Below are positions 18,000 through 26,361 of a stretch of DNA of 64,000 nt, in pieces (within the stretch, counting starts at the first letter, position 1; the number at the start of each line of letters is the position of its first letter). A program made the translations under genes and the position numbers. Below the pieces are notes generated by a model, which saw only the letters and a program-made list of their open reading frames with translations, searched no databases and was not told the origin of the DNA. The DNA comes from Budvicia aquatica DSM 5075 = ATCC 35567. GTDB taxonomy: Bacteria; Pseudomonadota; Gammaproteobacteria; Enterobacterales; Enterobacteriaceae. The stretch lies in the NCBI RefSeq assembly GCF_000427805.1, contig NZ_ATYS01000001.1, forward strand, positions 62,152 through 126,151, in the 5' to 3' direction.

Positions 18000-19919
18000 A
18001 TGACTATGCGCATTATTAAGCAGATTCTTTTACTCTGCACCGGATGGATACTTCTCAGCTCGGTAGCGATAGCTGACACCGATTACAAAGCCTTGAGTGA
18101 TGACATTCAACTACGGCTTGATAAAACCTCCCAATTTTATCAACAGCAGCAAATTGCAGACGCCCGTACTGAAGTCCAAATGGCCTACTTTGAGGTATTT
18201 GAAAACCTCGAGGGTCCTATTCGTATTAATATCTCTGCACAAAAAAGCTATCAGATGGAAGCCGCCTTCGGTGAAATCCGTAAGATGATAGGGGACGGTA
18301 AGCCTCAGGCGGAAGTCGATGCGAAAATCAACTGGTTAAAGAGTGAGTTAAACAGCGTTTTACCTGTACTGGCCGATGGCCATAGGTTAACGGCTGAGCA
18401 ACAACACGGCGCTTATGATAACGATCAAATTGCCCCTTACTGGCAGCAAAGCTTTAAGACAATTGATGACCTATTAGCTGAAGCCGTTAACCTATATCAA
18501 AACAATAGTTACGCTGAGGCCAGCAAAAAAATACAGCTAGCACAGTATGACGGATTTAAAAATTCCGAAATGGAAATGTCCGTCCGCCAGAATCGCTCTT
18601 CTCAACAGGCCGGTAATATTAACCGCCAGTTCTCTGAATTAATCGCCCTTAGCGGCCAGCCGGATCAAATGAATGAAGTGGGCTATCGCATTACCACTTT
18701 ATTACAGGATATCGAAGATTTACTGCCCGGCTTGCCGACAACGCGTGACGATCAGGTTGTTGCCGCCACGCCGGTTGATGGCGGAATTCTGGACGCTGAC
18801 TGGCAGAAAGTTGTCACTGATATTGATTCTGCCGTCAATGCCGCCATTACTCAGTACGGCTCGGGTGACAGCAAAGGCGCAATGATGGCGATTCAGGACG
18901 CTTACTTTGACCTGTTTGAAGCCAGCGGAATGGAAAACAAAATTGGTTCCCGTGATTCAGCCTTTAAAACCAAAATTGAAGGCTATTTCACCCGCATGGT
19001 CAGCCAAATTAAGGCGGGCCAGCCGGTAGCAACCGTTCAACAACAATCTCAGGCTCTGCAAACAGATCTGTCAGCGGCCGTTGAGATGCTGGGCAGCGGC
19101 GGGCAAACAAGCTGGAGCCTGTTGATTTATAGCCTGCTAATTATCGTGCGCGAAGGTCTGGAAGCACTCTTGATCGTGGCTGCCATTGTCGCTTATCTGG
19201 TGAAAAATAATCACCAGGATAAGCTACCGCTTATTCGTCAGTCGGTATATGCCGCACTATTAGCCAGCTTAGTCACGGCGGTTATATTCCAGTGGCTATT
19301 CTCTAATTCCGGAGCCAGTCGGGAACTGCTGGAAGGCTTTACCATGCTGATTGCGGTGGTCATGCTGTTCTCTATGAGCTACTGGCTGCTGTCGAAGGTT
19401 GAAGCTAAACACTGGAAAGCCTATCTGGAAGGGAAACTGTCTCACTCATTAAGCAAAGGCTCAATGGTTGGCCTGTGGGCTACCAGCTTCTTGGCGGTGT
19501 ACCGTGAAGGTGCCGAAACCGTACTGTTCTACTTTGCGCTGATGGGCGATTCCACCGATATGAGTGGCCATCTGTCTATTCTGGCCGGATTCCTGATTGG
19601 CTGTGTGATCTTACTGATTGCCTACTTCGTGATGCGCTATAGCGTTGTCAAATTGCCACTTAAGCCGTTCTTTATGTTTACCGGTAGCTTTATGTATCTG
19701 ATGGCCTTTGTGTTCGCAGGTAAAGGGGTACTGGAACTGATAGAAGGTAAGCTATTTGAGCCAACCTTGATTTCAGGTATGCCAGAAATTTCCTGGTTGG
19801 GAATCTATCCATACGTTGAGACGCTGATACCGCAGGTCATCTTACTGGTTGCGGCCGTTATTGCTCTGTGGGTGATGAAACGCGGATCGTCAACTACGGC
19901 AAATCAGGCTCAGGTTTAA
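18000..19919 (+). CDS. fetM: FTR1-family iron permease of the FetMP/P19 system
   Basis: 639 residues from ATG 18000 (ATG 18006 is also possible); the earlier ATG at 17967 lies inside the Fur box. A signal peptide (ends SSVAIA, about residue 25) is followed by a 340-residue periplasmic region made of repeated helical units (the pattern Y-x-EA-x-x-x-x-x-A-x-x-x-x-FE recurs three times), then a seven-helix FTR1 permease. Both iron-binding REGxE motifs of FTR1 permeases are present: REGLEA near residue 384 and REGAET near residue 502. The family moves iron across the inner membrane together with periplasmic P19, encoded next. First gene of the cluster, behind FNR and Fur sites. Confidence 0.92.
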   Translation: MTMRIIKQILLLCTGWILLSSVAIADTDYKALSDDIQLRLDKTSQFYQQQQIADARTEVQMAYFEVFENLEGPIRINISAQKSYQMEAAFGEIRKMIGDGKPQAEVDAKINWLKSELNSVLPVLADGHRLTAEQQHGAYDNDQIAPYWQQSFKTIDDLLAEAVNLYQNNSYAEASKKIQLAQYDGFKNSEMEMSVRQNRSSQQAGNINRQFSELIALSGQPDQMNEVGYRITTLLQDIEDLLPGLPTTRDDQVVAATPVDGGILDADWQKVVTDIDSAVNAAITQYGSGDSKGAMMAIQDAYFDLFEASGMENKIGSRDSAFKTKIEGYFTRMVSQIKAGQPVATVQQQSQALQTDLSAAVEMLGSGGQTSWSLLIYSLLIIVREGLEALLIVAAIVAYLVKNNHQDKLPLIRQSVYAALLASLVTAVIFQWLFSNSGASRELLEGFTMLIAVVMLFSMSYWLLSKVEAKHWKAYLEGKLSHSLSKGSMVGLWATSFLAVYREGAETVLFYFALMGDSTDMSGHLSILAGFLIGCVILLIAYFVMRYSVVKLPLKPFFMFTGSFMYLMAFVFAGKGVLELIEGKLFEPTLISGMPEISWLGIYPYVETLIPQVILLVAAVIALWVMKRGSSTTANQAQV

Positions 19920-19929
19920 AAAACAGCAT

Positions 19930-19983
19930 CCTTCTCACCCTCTAACGGCCTAATACATCGGGTAGAAACAGATGGTGAGAAGG
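19930..19983. repeat. Perfect 10-bp inverted repeat between fetM and fetP
   Basis: CCTTCTCACC (19930-19939) and GGTGAGAAGG (19974-19983) with a 34-base loop, no T-run. It could limit 3' decay or partly stop transcription so that permease and P19 are made in different amounts. Confidence 0.5.
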
Positions 19984-20137
19984 GTAAATAAGTGCGAAGT
20001 ATCTACGAAAAAGTAGATTGAAAACTCATTTTACGATGTCTGTTCGACCCCGTCAGTTGGCAGGGCGGTTAGCTAAAATATTGATAACTATTTTAATCTT
20101 GAATTAATTTTTGACAGAGGATGATAGGAAAATGGTA

Positions 20138-20659
20138 ATGAAAAAAGCGTTTATCACCGGTGCACTGATTGCCGGTATCTTTACTGCACCAGCAGCATTT
20201 GCGTTTAAAGAGTATCCAGCCGGCGAGCCGGTAAAAATGAATGAGCTGGAGATTGCGGCGGTATATTTACAGCCAATTGATATGGATCCTCGCGGAATGG
20301 GCTTACCGGCGGCTAAGGCTGATATCCATTTAGAAGCGGATATTCACTCTACCGAAGGTAACAAGAATGGTTTTGGTGCAGGTGAATGGATGCCGTACCT
20401 GACCATCGCTTATACCCTGACAAACACGGATACCGGTGAAAAGCAAGAAGGTACCTTCATGCCAATGGTGGCCAGTGATGGTCCTCACTACGGTGCAAAC
20501 ATTAAGATGATGGGCGTGGGTAACTATAAAGTAACCTATCATATTGACCCGCCATCCAAAGCCGGTTTACACCGTCATACCGATAGCGAAACCGGCGTTG
20601 GCCGTTGGTGGAAACCGTTTGACGTAAGCTTTGACTTTAAATATGTCGGTCTGAACTGA
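20138..20659 (+). CDS. fetP: P19/FetP periplasmic iron-uptake protein
   Basis: About 173 residues from ATG 20138 (MKKAFITGALIAGIF), which has TAGGAA 8 bases upstream; ATG 20132 is an alternative. A signal peptide is cut after AAFA (about residue 22). The mature protein is an Ig-like fold of the P19/Tp34 family, a dimeric copper- and iron-binding periplasmic protein; the conserved metal-ligand regions MDPRGMGLP, HLEADIH, MPMVASDGPHYG and GLHRHTDSETGVGRWW are all visible. P19 proteins work with the FTR1 permease FetM (E. coli F11 FetMP, Campylobacter P19). A separate hairpin and 200-base gap isolate it from the membrane genes downstream. Confidence 0.95.
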   Translation: MKKAFITGALIAGIFTAPAAFAFKEYPAGEPVKMNELEIAAVYLQPIDMDPRGMGLPAAKADIHLEADIHSTEGNKNGFGAGEWMPYLTIAYTLTNTDTGEKQEGTFMPMVASDGPHYGANIKMMGVGNYKVTYHIDPPSKAGLHRHTDSETGVGRWWKPFDVSFDFKYVGLN

Positions 20660-20737
20660 TATATCCTTCATCCCTGAAGCTGTGGCAAATATCGCTGTGG
20701 CTTCACTGATTATGGATATTGATGCTAGTGCTGATAG

Positions 20738-20760
20738 GGCCGGGAAATGACATCCCGGCC
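20738..20760 (+). terminator. GC-rich hairpin after fetP
   Basis: GGCCGGGA, 7-base loop, TCCCGGCC; followed by ATTGCATTT rather than a T-run. Possible partial terminator within the Fet cluster. Confidence 0.5.
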
Positions 20761-20899
20761 ATTGCATTTAAACTGGACAGATCTATTCGACGTTTTCCGT
20801 CTGTTTCTATGATTGGACAAGCTCATCATTAACGGATAACGGTTAATAAAAAATTGCCGCTCAGGCAGAGCTTGTCAGAGAGCGGGGTATACACCAATC

Positions 20900-22270
20900 A
20901 TGAGCTATTTTCTTGTTTCGGTATTGCAATCTTTCTTGCCCGTCTCCTTACTGTTGGGGCTAAGCTGGTCATCGCGCAAAACTCCCCACGTTCGCCCGAT
21001 GGTGCTATTAAGCCTGATCAGTTTTTTGGGCGGCACAATGGCAGCAACCCATCTTCCTGATTCACAGCAATGGATTCTGTTGTTTACCGGTCTGCAAATA
21101 GCATTGATGCTGTTGTTCCTGCTAAGCCAGTTTATTGCTGGCTCCCGTTCAGGCTATATCTGGCAATTTATCTTAATTTTTGTTGCAGCGTTGCGTTGGG
21201 GGCAAACCCCAAATCTGAGCGCAATCACGGCGACCAACGTGATCAATACCGACTTGCTGCTTAACGTCAGTGCGGTGATTACCGGCATTGTTATTGTCGT
21301 TTTTGCCAGTGCGCTGTTGGCGAACTGCGTGCGGCAGGTTGGCGGCCTTCGTTGGCCACTCCTGATATTATTATCGCTGTTATTATTAGCGCCGCTGTCT
21401 GGCGAACTGATGCTAGTCCTGATGAAGCTTCAGGTCATGGCCCTGACCAAATCACTGTTGAGCTACGTGGCTAAAGTCACTAATGCCAGCGGACTGATTA
21501 ACTATATTTGTGGCGGATTGCTGCTGCTGTCTGCACTGATTTATCTGTTAAAAATTGTTTTACCGCGCCGTTTGGCTCAGGCTGAAGAACGGCCGATTGA
21601 GCACCGTAAAGCGGTAGCTCATTATCAAAACTCCCGCCGTGTCATGCTGATGACCATACTGCTGACGGTGATTATCGCCGGCGCTCAGATCTATTGGGAT
21701 AAAGTGGCCTCTCAGCCGCCAAGATTATCCGAAGCATTGCCCGTGACGCTGAATGCCGAAGGGGTGGTGAAGATCCCTCTGGAACAGGTCAAAGACGGCA
21801 AGTTACACCGTTTTGTATGGGTTGCTGACGATGGCAAAGCGGTGCGCTTTTTCGTGATTAACCGTTATCCGGACAAGTTACGCTTAGGCGTTGTGTTTGA
21901 CGCCTGCCTGCTGTGCGGCGACCAGGGTTATGTTATGGAAGGAAATCAGGTGATTTGTGTCGCCTGTGACGTACGGATTTTTATACCATCAATTGGAAAA
22001 CCGGGCGGTTGTAATCCGGTACCTATTGATGAGTGGGAGATGACTGATACCGATTTAGTCATCGGCAAGAAGTCATTGGAGTCGGGTCTGAATTACTTCA
22101 GCACCATTATTACGCTGGAAGTTACCGATCCGGTTGACGGCAGCAAGCTGACGAATACCAAAGCAGAGCATCGCTATAACTTTGCCGGTAAGACCTATTT
22201 CTTCTCGAATGCGGCAAACTATGAAGCTTTCAGAGACACGCCTGAGAAATTCGTTAAGGAGGAGGAATAA
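20900..22270 (+). CDS. DUF2318 iron-sulfur/heme-type membrane protein with C-terminal YHS-like domain
   Basis: 456 residues. About seven or eight membrane helices fill residues 1-270; a globular C-terminal part follows. It holds two Cys pairs, CLLCG and CVACD, plus a later GGCNP, the signature of DUF2318 proteins that accompany P19 systems. The last 35 residues (YNFAGKTYFFSNAANYEAF near residue 425) look like a YHS domain, a small fold common in metal-handling proteins. The exact function is unknown; in these clusters it is proposed to pass electrons to or from periplasmic iron. The next gene begins 2 bases after its stop, and the order matches the P19 clusters of E. coli F11, Yersinia and Campylobacter. 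Confidence 0.85.
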   Translation: MSYFLVSVLQSFLPVSLLLGLSWSSRKTPHVRPMVLLSLISFLGGTMAATHLPDSQQWILLFTGLQIALMLLFLLSQFIAGSRSGYIWQFILIFVAALRWGQTPNLSAITATNVINTDLLLNVSAVITGIVIVVFASALLANCVRQVGGLRWPLLILLSLLLLAPLSGELMLVLMKLQVMALTKSLLSYVAKVTNASGLINYICGGLLLLSALIYLLKIVLPRRLAQAEERPIEHRKAVAHYQNSRRVMLMTILLTVIIAGAQIYWDKVASQPPRLSEALPVTLNAEGVVKIPLEQVKDGKLHRFVWVADDGKAVRFFVINRYPDKLRLGVVFDACLLCGDQGYVMEGNQVICVACDVRIFIPSIGKPGGCNPVPIDEWEMTDTDLVIGKKSLESGLNYFSTIITLEVTDPVDGSKLTNTKAEHRYNFAGKTYFFSNAANYEAFRDTPEKFVKEEE

Positions 22271-22272
22271 CC

Positions 22273-23553
22273 ATGTTATGGCGCATGCTGCAACAATCCT
22301 GGTACCGTAATATTCGCAAGAAGTCGCTGGCAGTTATAACCATCTTTTTAGCTGCCGGACTGGTCTCTGCGCTGCTGGCGGTATCTATTGATATCGGCGA
22401 TAAGATGGCCCGCGAGATGAAATCTTACGGCGCCAATATTTTAATCGAGCCGGCCGGCCAGGCGACTTTACCCTCTCTGTTTGGCGAGAAGAATAACCCG
22501 CTGGCCGGACAGGACTTTCTTGATGAGGCAGAACTGCCTAATATTAAAGATATCTTCTGGCGTAACAACATTATCGGTTTTGCACCACTGCTGAGCGGTG
22601 AAGTGACCGTTGATAACAAAATCATTCCGGTTCTTGGCACTTTCTTTGAACAAAAGGTCGATGTGCCGGATGAAGAGAATTATCAGACCGGGCAGAAAAT
22701 TATCAGCCCTTACTGGCAGGTAACCGGCCAGTGGCCGGATGAGTCCGGTGCAGAAAATCAGGCTCTGGTCGGCCAACAGCTCGCTCAACAAACCGGCTGG
22801 AAGCTTGGTGATAAGATTAACGTCAAAGGACCTAAAGGTGCTTTGGACGTGATGATTAGCGGTATTTTGGCCAGCGGTGGTGATGAAGAACAACAATTGG
22901 TTCTTCCATTGGCACAGGTTCAGACCTTATTAGGACTGAAAGGCAAAGTACAGGCTATACGAGTCTCTGCTTTAACGGTTCCGGAAAATGAGTTATCACG
23001 TAAGGCCCGGGCCGATCTTGAATCACTGGATGCCGAAGAGTATGACCTTTGGTACTGCACCGCTTATGTTTCATCGATTGCTCACCAGTTAGAAGAGGCG
23101 ATTTCAGGTTCCGGGGTGCGCCCAATCTGGCAGGTCGCTGCATCAGAAGGCATCGTCATTGAGAAGATCCAACTGCTTCTGGCGGTTGTTACACTGGCGG
23201 CGTTACTGGCATCGGCCATGGGTATTGCCTCGCTGATGACCAGTAATATTATGGAGCGAACTAAAGAAATTGGTTTGATGAAAGCGCTGGGCGCCAGACA
23301 GTGGCAGATTATGATGTTGTTTTATCTAGAGGCCGCAATGAGCGGCGTTATCGGTGGGTTATTAGGCTGTATTGCCGGGTGGGGATTAGCTAAGGCAATT
23401 GGTTTGATGCTGTTTGGTGCTCCGCTTAGCTTTGCCTGGATAGTGGTACCCTGTGTTCTGGTATTGTCAGTGCTGATTGCACTGGCAGGCACCTGGTTCC
23501 CGGCCCGTCGTATTGCACATCTCTATCCGGTGGAGGTGCTGTATGGCCGTTAA
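22273..23553 (+). CDS. FtsX/MacB-type ABC permease (first) of the Fet cluster
   Basis: 426 residues. One N-terminal helix (SLAVITIFLAAGLVSALLAV), a large periplasmic domain (about residues 45-280) of the MacB_PCD type, and three C-terminal helices of the FtsX fold ending PARRIAHLYPVEVLYGR. The pattern ERTKEIGLMKALGA is the FtsX cytoplasmic coupling motif. Such mechanotransmission permeases usually do not carry small ions; they move lipoproteins or transmit force. It overlaps the next permease gene by 11 bases, and together with the ATPase gene they make a heteromeric ABC unit of the Fet cluster. Confidence 0.88.
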   Translation: MLWRMLQQSWYRNIRKKSLAVITIFLAAGLVSALLAVSIDIGDKMAREMKSYGANILIEPAGQATLPSLFGEKNNPLAGQDFLDEAELPNIKDIFWRNNIIGFAPLLSGEVTVDNKIIPVLGTFFEQKVDVPDEENYQTGQKIISPYWQVTGQWPDESGAENQALVGQQLAQQTGWKLGDKINVKGPKGALDVMISGILASGGDEEQQLVLPLAQVQTLLGLKGKVQAIRVSALTVPENELSRKARADLESLDAEEYDLWYCTAYVSSIAHQLEEAISGSGVRPIWQVAASEGIVIEKIQLLLAVVTLAALLASAMGIASLMTSNIMERTKEIGLMKALGARQWQIMMLFYLEAAMSGVIGGLLGCIAGWGLAKAIGLMLFGAPLSFAWIVVPCVLVLSVLIALAGTWFPARRIAHLYPVEVLYGR

Positions 23554-24679
23554 GCATCAACAAAGCATGTTCTGGCGTTTAGTTTTTCGAGCGTTAAAGC
23601 TGCGTATGCAACGGGTCATTGTGGTTTTTGCCGCACTGGCCGTTGGTGCCGCTATCGTCACCGCCATGTCCGCCGTTTATTTTGATATTAACGCTAAAAT
23701 GAGTCAGGAACTGAGAACCTTTGGCGCTAACTTCTATATTGGCCCCGGTCACGGCAGCACCATGGATCAAAAAGACTATCAGCAGATTGTCGATCTGGCC
23801 CCCCAAGGGCTGGTTACCGCAAATAGCCCCTATTTATACGGCATGGCCCGTACCGAGCTGGAAAAAGTCGTTGTGATGGGCGTATGGTTCGAATCATTAA
23901 AACAGATCGTACCTTACTGGCAGGTCACCGGTAACTGGATTGGGGTCAGCTTTGATGACCGTAATGCCATGATTGGCTATAAGCTGGCTAACCGCCTTGA
24001 GCTTAAAGTCGGTGATTCCGTGGTGTTAATTGAAGGGGATCAGAAAAAATCGCTGCAGATTAAAGGCATTGTCGAAGCCGGTGATGCGACGGATAACGTA
24101 CTGATTGTTAACCTACCGTTAGCGCAAAGTTGGCTGCATCAGCCTGATATTATCAGCCATGCTTTATTCAGCGTAAGTAATGAGAGCGGGCAGGTTGACC
24201 TGTATGCTGAGGAGTTGCAAAAAAGCTATCCCGCGCTGGAGATTCGCCCAATTCGTAAAGTATCCGCTTCTGAAGGTCAGGTTCTGGATAAAATTAAAGG
24301 GCTGATGGGGCTGGTTTCACTGGTTATTCTGGTTCTGTCTACGCTCTGTGTTAATACAACGCTGATGGCGATCGTCAGTGAACGATCGCGAGAGTTTGCC
24401 CTACAGAAAGCGCTTGGGGCTAAAGGCAGCGATATTGTGCGTCAGATAATGGCTGAAACGATGATTATCGCTCTGTTTGCGGTGGTTGTCGGTATTGGTG
24501 CCGGATATATACTCGCCCAGATCTTAGGCCAAACTGTGTTTTCCGCATCGATCGGATTACGGGCACAGGTTATCCCGTTGACCTTAGTTCTTTCATTGCT
24601 GGTTGCCCTGATTGCAGCCGTTCTGCCAACGTATAGAGCCGTTAATATTGAACCGGCTAAAGTGTTAAAAGGAGAGTAA
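23543..24679 (+). CDS. FtsX/MacB-type ABC permease (second) of the Fet cluster
   Basis: 378 residues from ATG 23543 (MAVKHQQSMFW) behind GGAGG; a longer frame from 23477 would overlap the previous gene by 77 bases and adds sequence unlike the family. Same architecture as its neighbour: N-terminal helix (VIVVFAALAVGAAIVTAM), a periplasmic domain, then three helices with the motif ERSREFALQKALGAKGSD and the ending PTYRAVNIEPAKVLKGE. The two permeases are clearly paralogous and probably form a heterodimer. The ATPase gene starts 2 bases after its stop. Confidence 0.9.
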   Translation: MAVKHQQSMFWRLVFRALKLRMQRVIVVFAALAVGAAIVTAMSAVYFDINAKMSQELRTFGANFYIGPGHGSTMDQKDYQQIVDLAPQGLVTANSPYLYGMARTELEKVVVMGVWFESLKQIVPYWQVTGNWIGVSFDDRNAMIGYKLANRLELKVGDSVVLIEGDQKKSLQIKGIVEAGDATDNVLIVNLPLAQSWLHQPDIISHALFSVSNESGQVDLYAEELQKSYPALEIRPIRKVSASEGQVLDKIKGLMGLVSLVILVLSTLCVNTTLMAIVSERSREFALQKALGAKGSDIVRQIMAETMIIALFAVVVGIGAGYILAQILGQTVFSASIGLRAQVIPLTLVLSLLVALIAAVLPTYRAVNIEPAKVLKGE

Positions 24680-24681
24680 CG

Positions 24682-25428
24682 GTGACTCAACAGCAACCGA
24701 AAAACGACCGGCAACTATCGCCATGGGTCATTGAAACCCGCCACTTATATAAGCGCTTTGGTCAAGTTGTCGCTCTGGATGATATTAATCTTAAAATTAA
24801 ACGCGGTGAGTTTGTGGCCATCATGGGGGCTTCAGGTTCAGGTAAAACCACGCTAATGAATATTCTGACCTGTCTGGATACGGTTAGTGAGGGGCAGGTT
24901 TTACTCGACGGCGTAGATGCTGCCGGCCTTGATGAAGAAGGACGCAGGGCATTCCGTTCCGATAAGATTGGCCTGGTATTTCAGCAGTTCCACTTAATTC
25001 CATTCCTGACGGCGTTAGAGAATGTGATGCTGGCCCAGCATTACCACAGCGTAGTTGATGAAGATGCGGCCCGTAAGGTGTTGGATCAGGTCGGATTAGG
25101 CCATCGTTTTGACCACTTGCCAAGTCAACTTTCGGGGGGGGAACAGCAGCGAGTCTGTATTGCCAGAGCTTTAGTCAATGAACCACCGGTCATTTTTGCT
25201 GATGAACCGACAGGTAACTTAGATGAGCAAAATGAACAACTGGTTCTTGGTCTGCTAACTGACTTACACAAACTGGGGCGCACCATCGTGATGGTTACCC
25301 ACAACCCTGAACTGGGTCGTTTTGCCGACCGGATTGTACGCTTACAGCACGGCAAATATTTGAGCGAGGAGCTTAATCCGCGTGATGATGATGCAGCGCT
25401 GCACGATGAGGTGGAACATGTCTCTTAA
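24682..25428 (+). CDS. ABC transporter ATPase (LolD/MacB type) of the Fet cluster
   Basis: 248 residues; the start codon is GTG at 24682 with GGAGAG just upstream. Motifs: Walker A MGASGSGKTTL (about residue 50), Q-loop VFQQFHLIPFLTALEN, signature LSGGEQQRVCIARAL, Walker B VIFADEPTGNLDE and H-loop VTHN. This is the lipoprotein-export/macrolide-efflux ATPase type that pairs with FtsX permeases. It supplies energy to the two preceding permeases. Its end overlaps the thioredoxin gene by 11 bases, showing one translation unit. Confidence 0.93.
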   Translation: MTQQQPKNDRQLSPWVIETRHLYKRFGQVVALDDINLKIKRGEFVAIMGASGSGKTTLMNILTCLDTVSEGQVLLDGVDAAGLDEEGRRAFRSDKIGLVFQQFHLIPFLTALENVMLAQHYHSVVDEDAARKVLDQVGLGHRFDHLPSQLSGGEQQRVCIARALVNEPPVIFADEPTGNLDEQNEQLVLGLLTDLHKLGRTIVMVTHNPELGRFADRIVRLQHGKYLSEELNPRDDDAALHDEVEHVS

Positions 25429-25921
25429 TATAAAAGGAATAGGCAGTATTTTACTGCTGAGTCTTACCGTGTTACTGAGCGGTTGTAAAGATGAGAAGGC
25501 CGAGGTAGGTGCCGCGGCACCGGCACTGGCCGCTTACGATTTACAGGGTAATCAGGCATCTCTTGAGCAGTGGAAAGGGAAATATGTTTATCTCAACTTT
25601 TGGGCTTCGAACTGCGGTGGCTGCCTGGCTGAAATGCCTGCGCTGGAGAAATTGAGCAAAGAGTTCGGTGACAGCATCGTGGTGGTAGGTATCAATACAG
25701 ATAAAGATGAGATGAATATTCAGGCACTGCTGGATGAACGCCAGGTGTCATTCCCTAATATTCGCGATCAATTGTCTATTACTCAGGAACGCTATCAGGT
25801 TATTGGTACACCAACCTCATTTCTGATTGATCCTCAGGGTAAATTGACGGATCAATATATCGGAATGTTGCACGAACCTGAACTCAAAGCTATTTTCGAA
25901 AAATCAAAGCAAAAAGGCTAA
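25418..25921 (+). CDS. Membrane-anchored TlpA-type thioredoxin of the Fet cluster
   Basis: 167 residues from ATG 25418 (MSLNIKGIGS) behind GAGGTGG; the frame extends further upstream but those residues lie in the ATPase gene. A lipobox LLSGC makes it a lipoprotein of the periplasmic face. The TlpA/ResA-type thioredoxin fold has the redox motif NCGGC in WASNCGGCLAEMP and the cis-Pro segment VIGTPTSFLIDP. P19 clusters of Campylobacter encode similar thioredoxins. Presumed role: redox support of the P19/FetM or DUF2318 proteins; this is inference from position. Confidence 0.9.
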   Translation: MSLNIKGIGSILLLSLTVLLSGCKDEKAEVGAAAPALAAYDLQGNQASLEQWKGKYVYLNFWASNCGGCLAEMPALEKLSKEFGDSIVVVGINTDKDEMNIQALLDERQVSFPNIRDQLSITQERYQVIGTPTSFLIDPQGKLTDQYIGMLHEPELKAIFEKSKQKG

Positions 25922-25929
25922 CTTCACTG

Positions 25930-26238
25930 ATGAATATATCGCGATTAGCCTTATTGGCTGTTCTACTGGTATCCAGCGGCTCAGCCTTGGCTCAGGCTAC
26001 ACAGGCGCCTAATTTACTGTATAAAAAGAACTGTGCTTCATGCCATGGCCGATTCGGTGAAAAAACAGCGCTGGGCAAAGCTCGCCTGCTAACGGAATTA
26101 AGTCAGCAAGAGATTGCCGATGGATTAACCGCCCGTAAAGCCGGAACGATTGTAGGGGCCGGAAATAAGGTGAAGGCAAGATTGAGTGATGAAGATATTA
26201 CCGGTTTGGCGGAGTTTATTGTAACGTTAAAACGATAG
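25930..26238 (+). CDS. Small periplasmic c-type cytochrome of the Fet cluster
   Basis: 102 residues. Signal peptide ending GSALAQA (about residue 22), one heme-binding motif CASCH, and a distal region typical of monoheme cytochrome c (LSDEDITGLAEFIVTLKR). It starts 8 bases after the thioredoxin gene, the last gene of the run. Together with the Cys pairs of the DUF2318 protein and the thioredoxin it points to an electron path in the periplasm that could keep iron in the oxidation state that FTR1/P19 need. No T-run terminator is obvious after it. Confidence 0.9.
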   Translation: MNISRLALLAVLLVSSGSALAQATQAPNLLYKKNCASCHGRFGEKTALGKARLLTELSQQEIADGLTARKAGTIVGAGNKVKARLSDEDITGLAEFIVTLKR

Positions 26239-26361
26239 TCATAGGTTTTTCCGCCTTATGGCGTAGGTATTCTATGCGCGGTGGGAGAGCCGGTGCTTGG
26301 TATCATTACCTTTCTTCGTTTACTCTAGGCTGCCCACTTTAATGTTCGTTAACGGATTAAC

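Noticed and set aside
22468-22896. 142-codon reverse frame
   Set aside because: Shadow of the first Fet permease gene; no ribosome site or motif.
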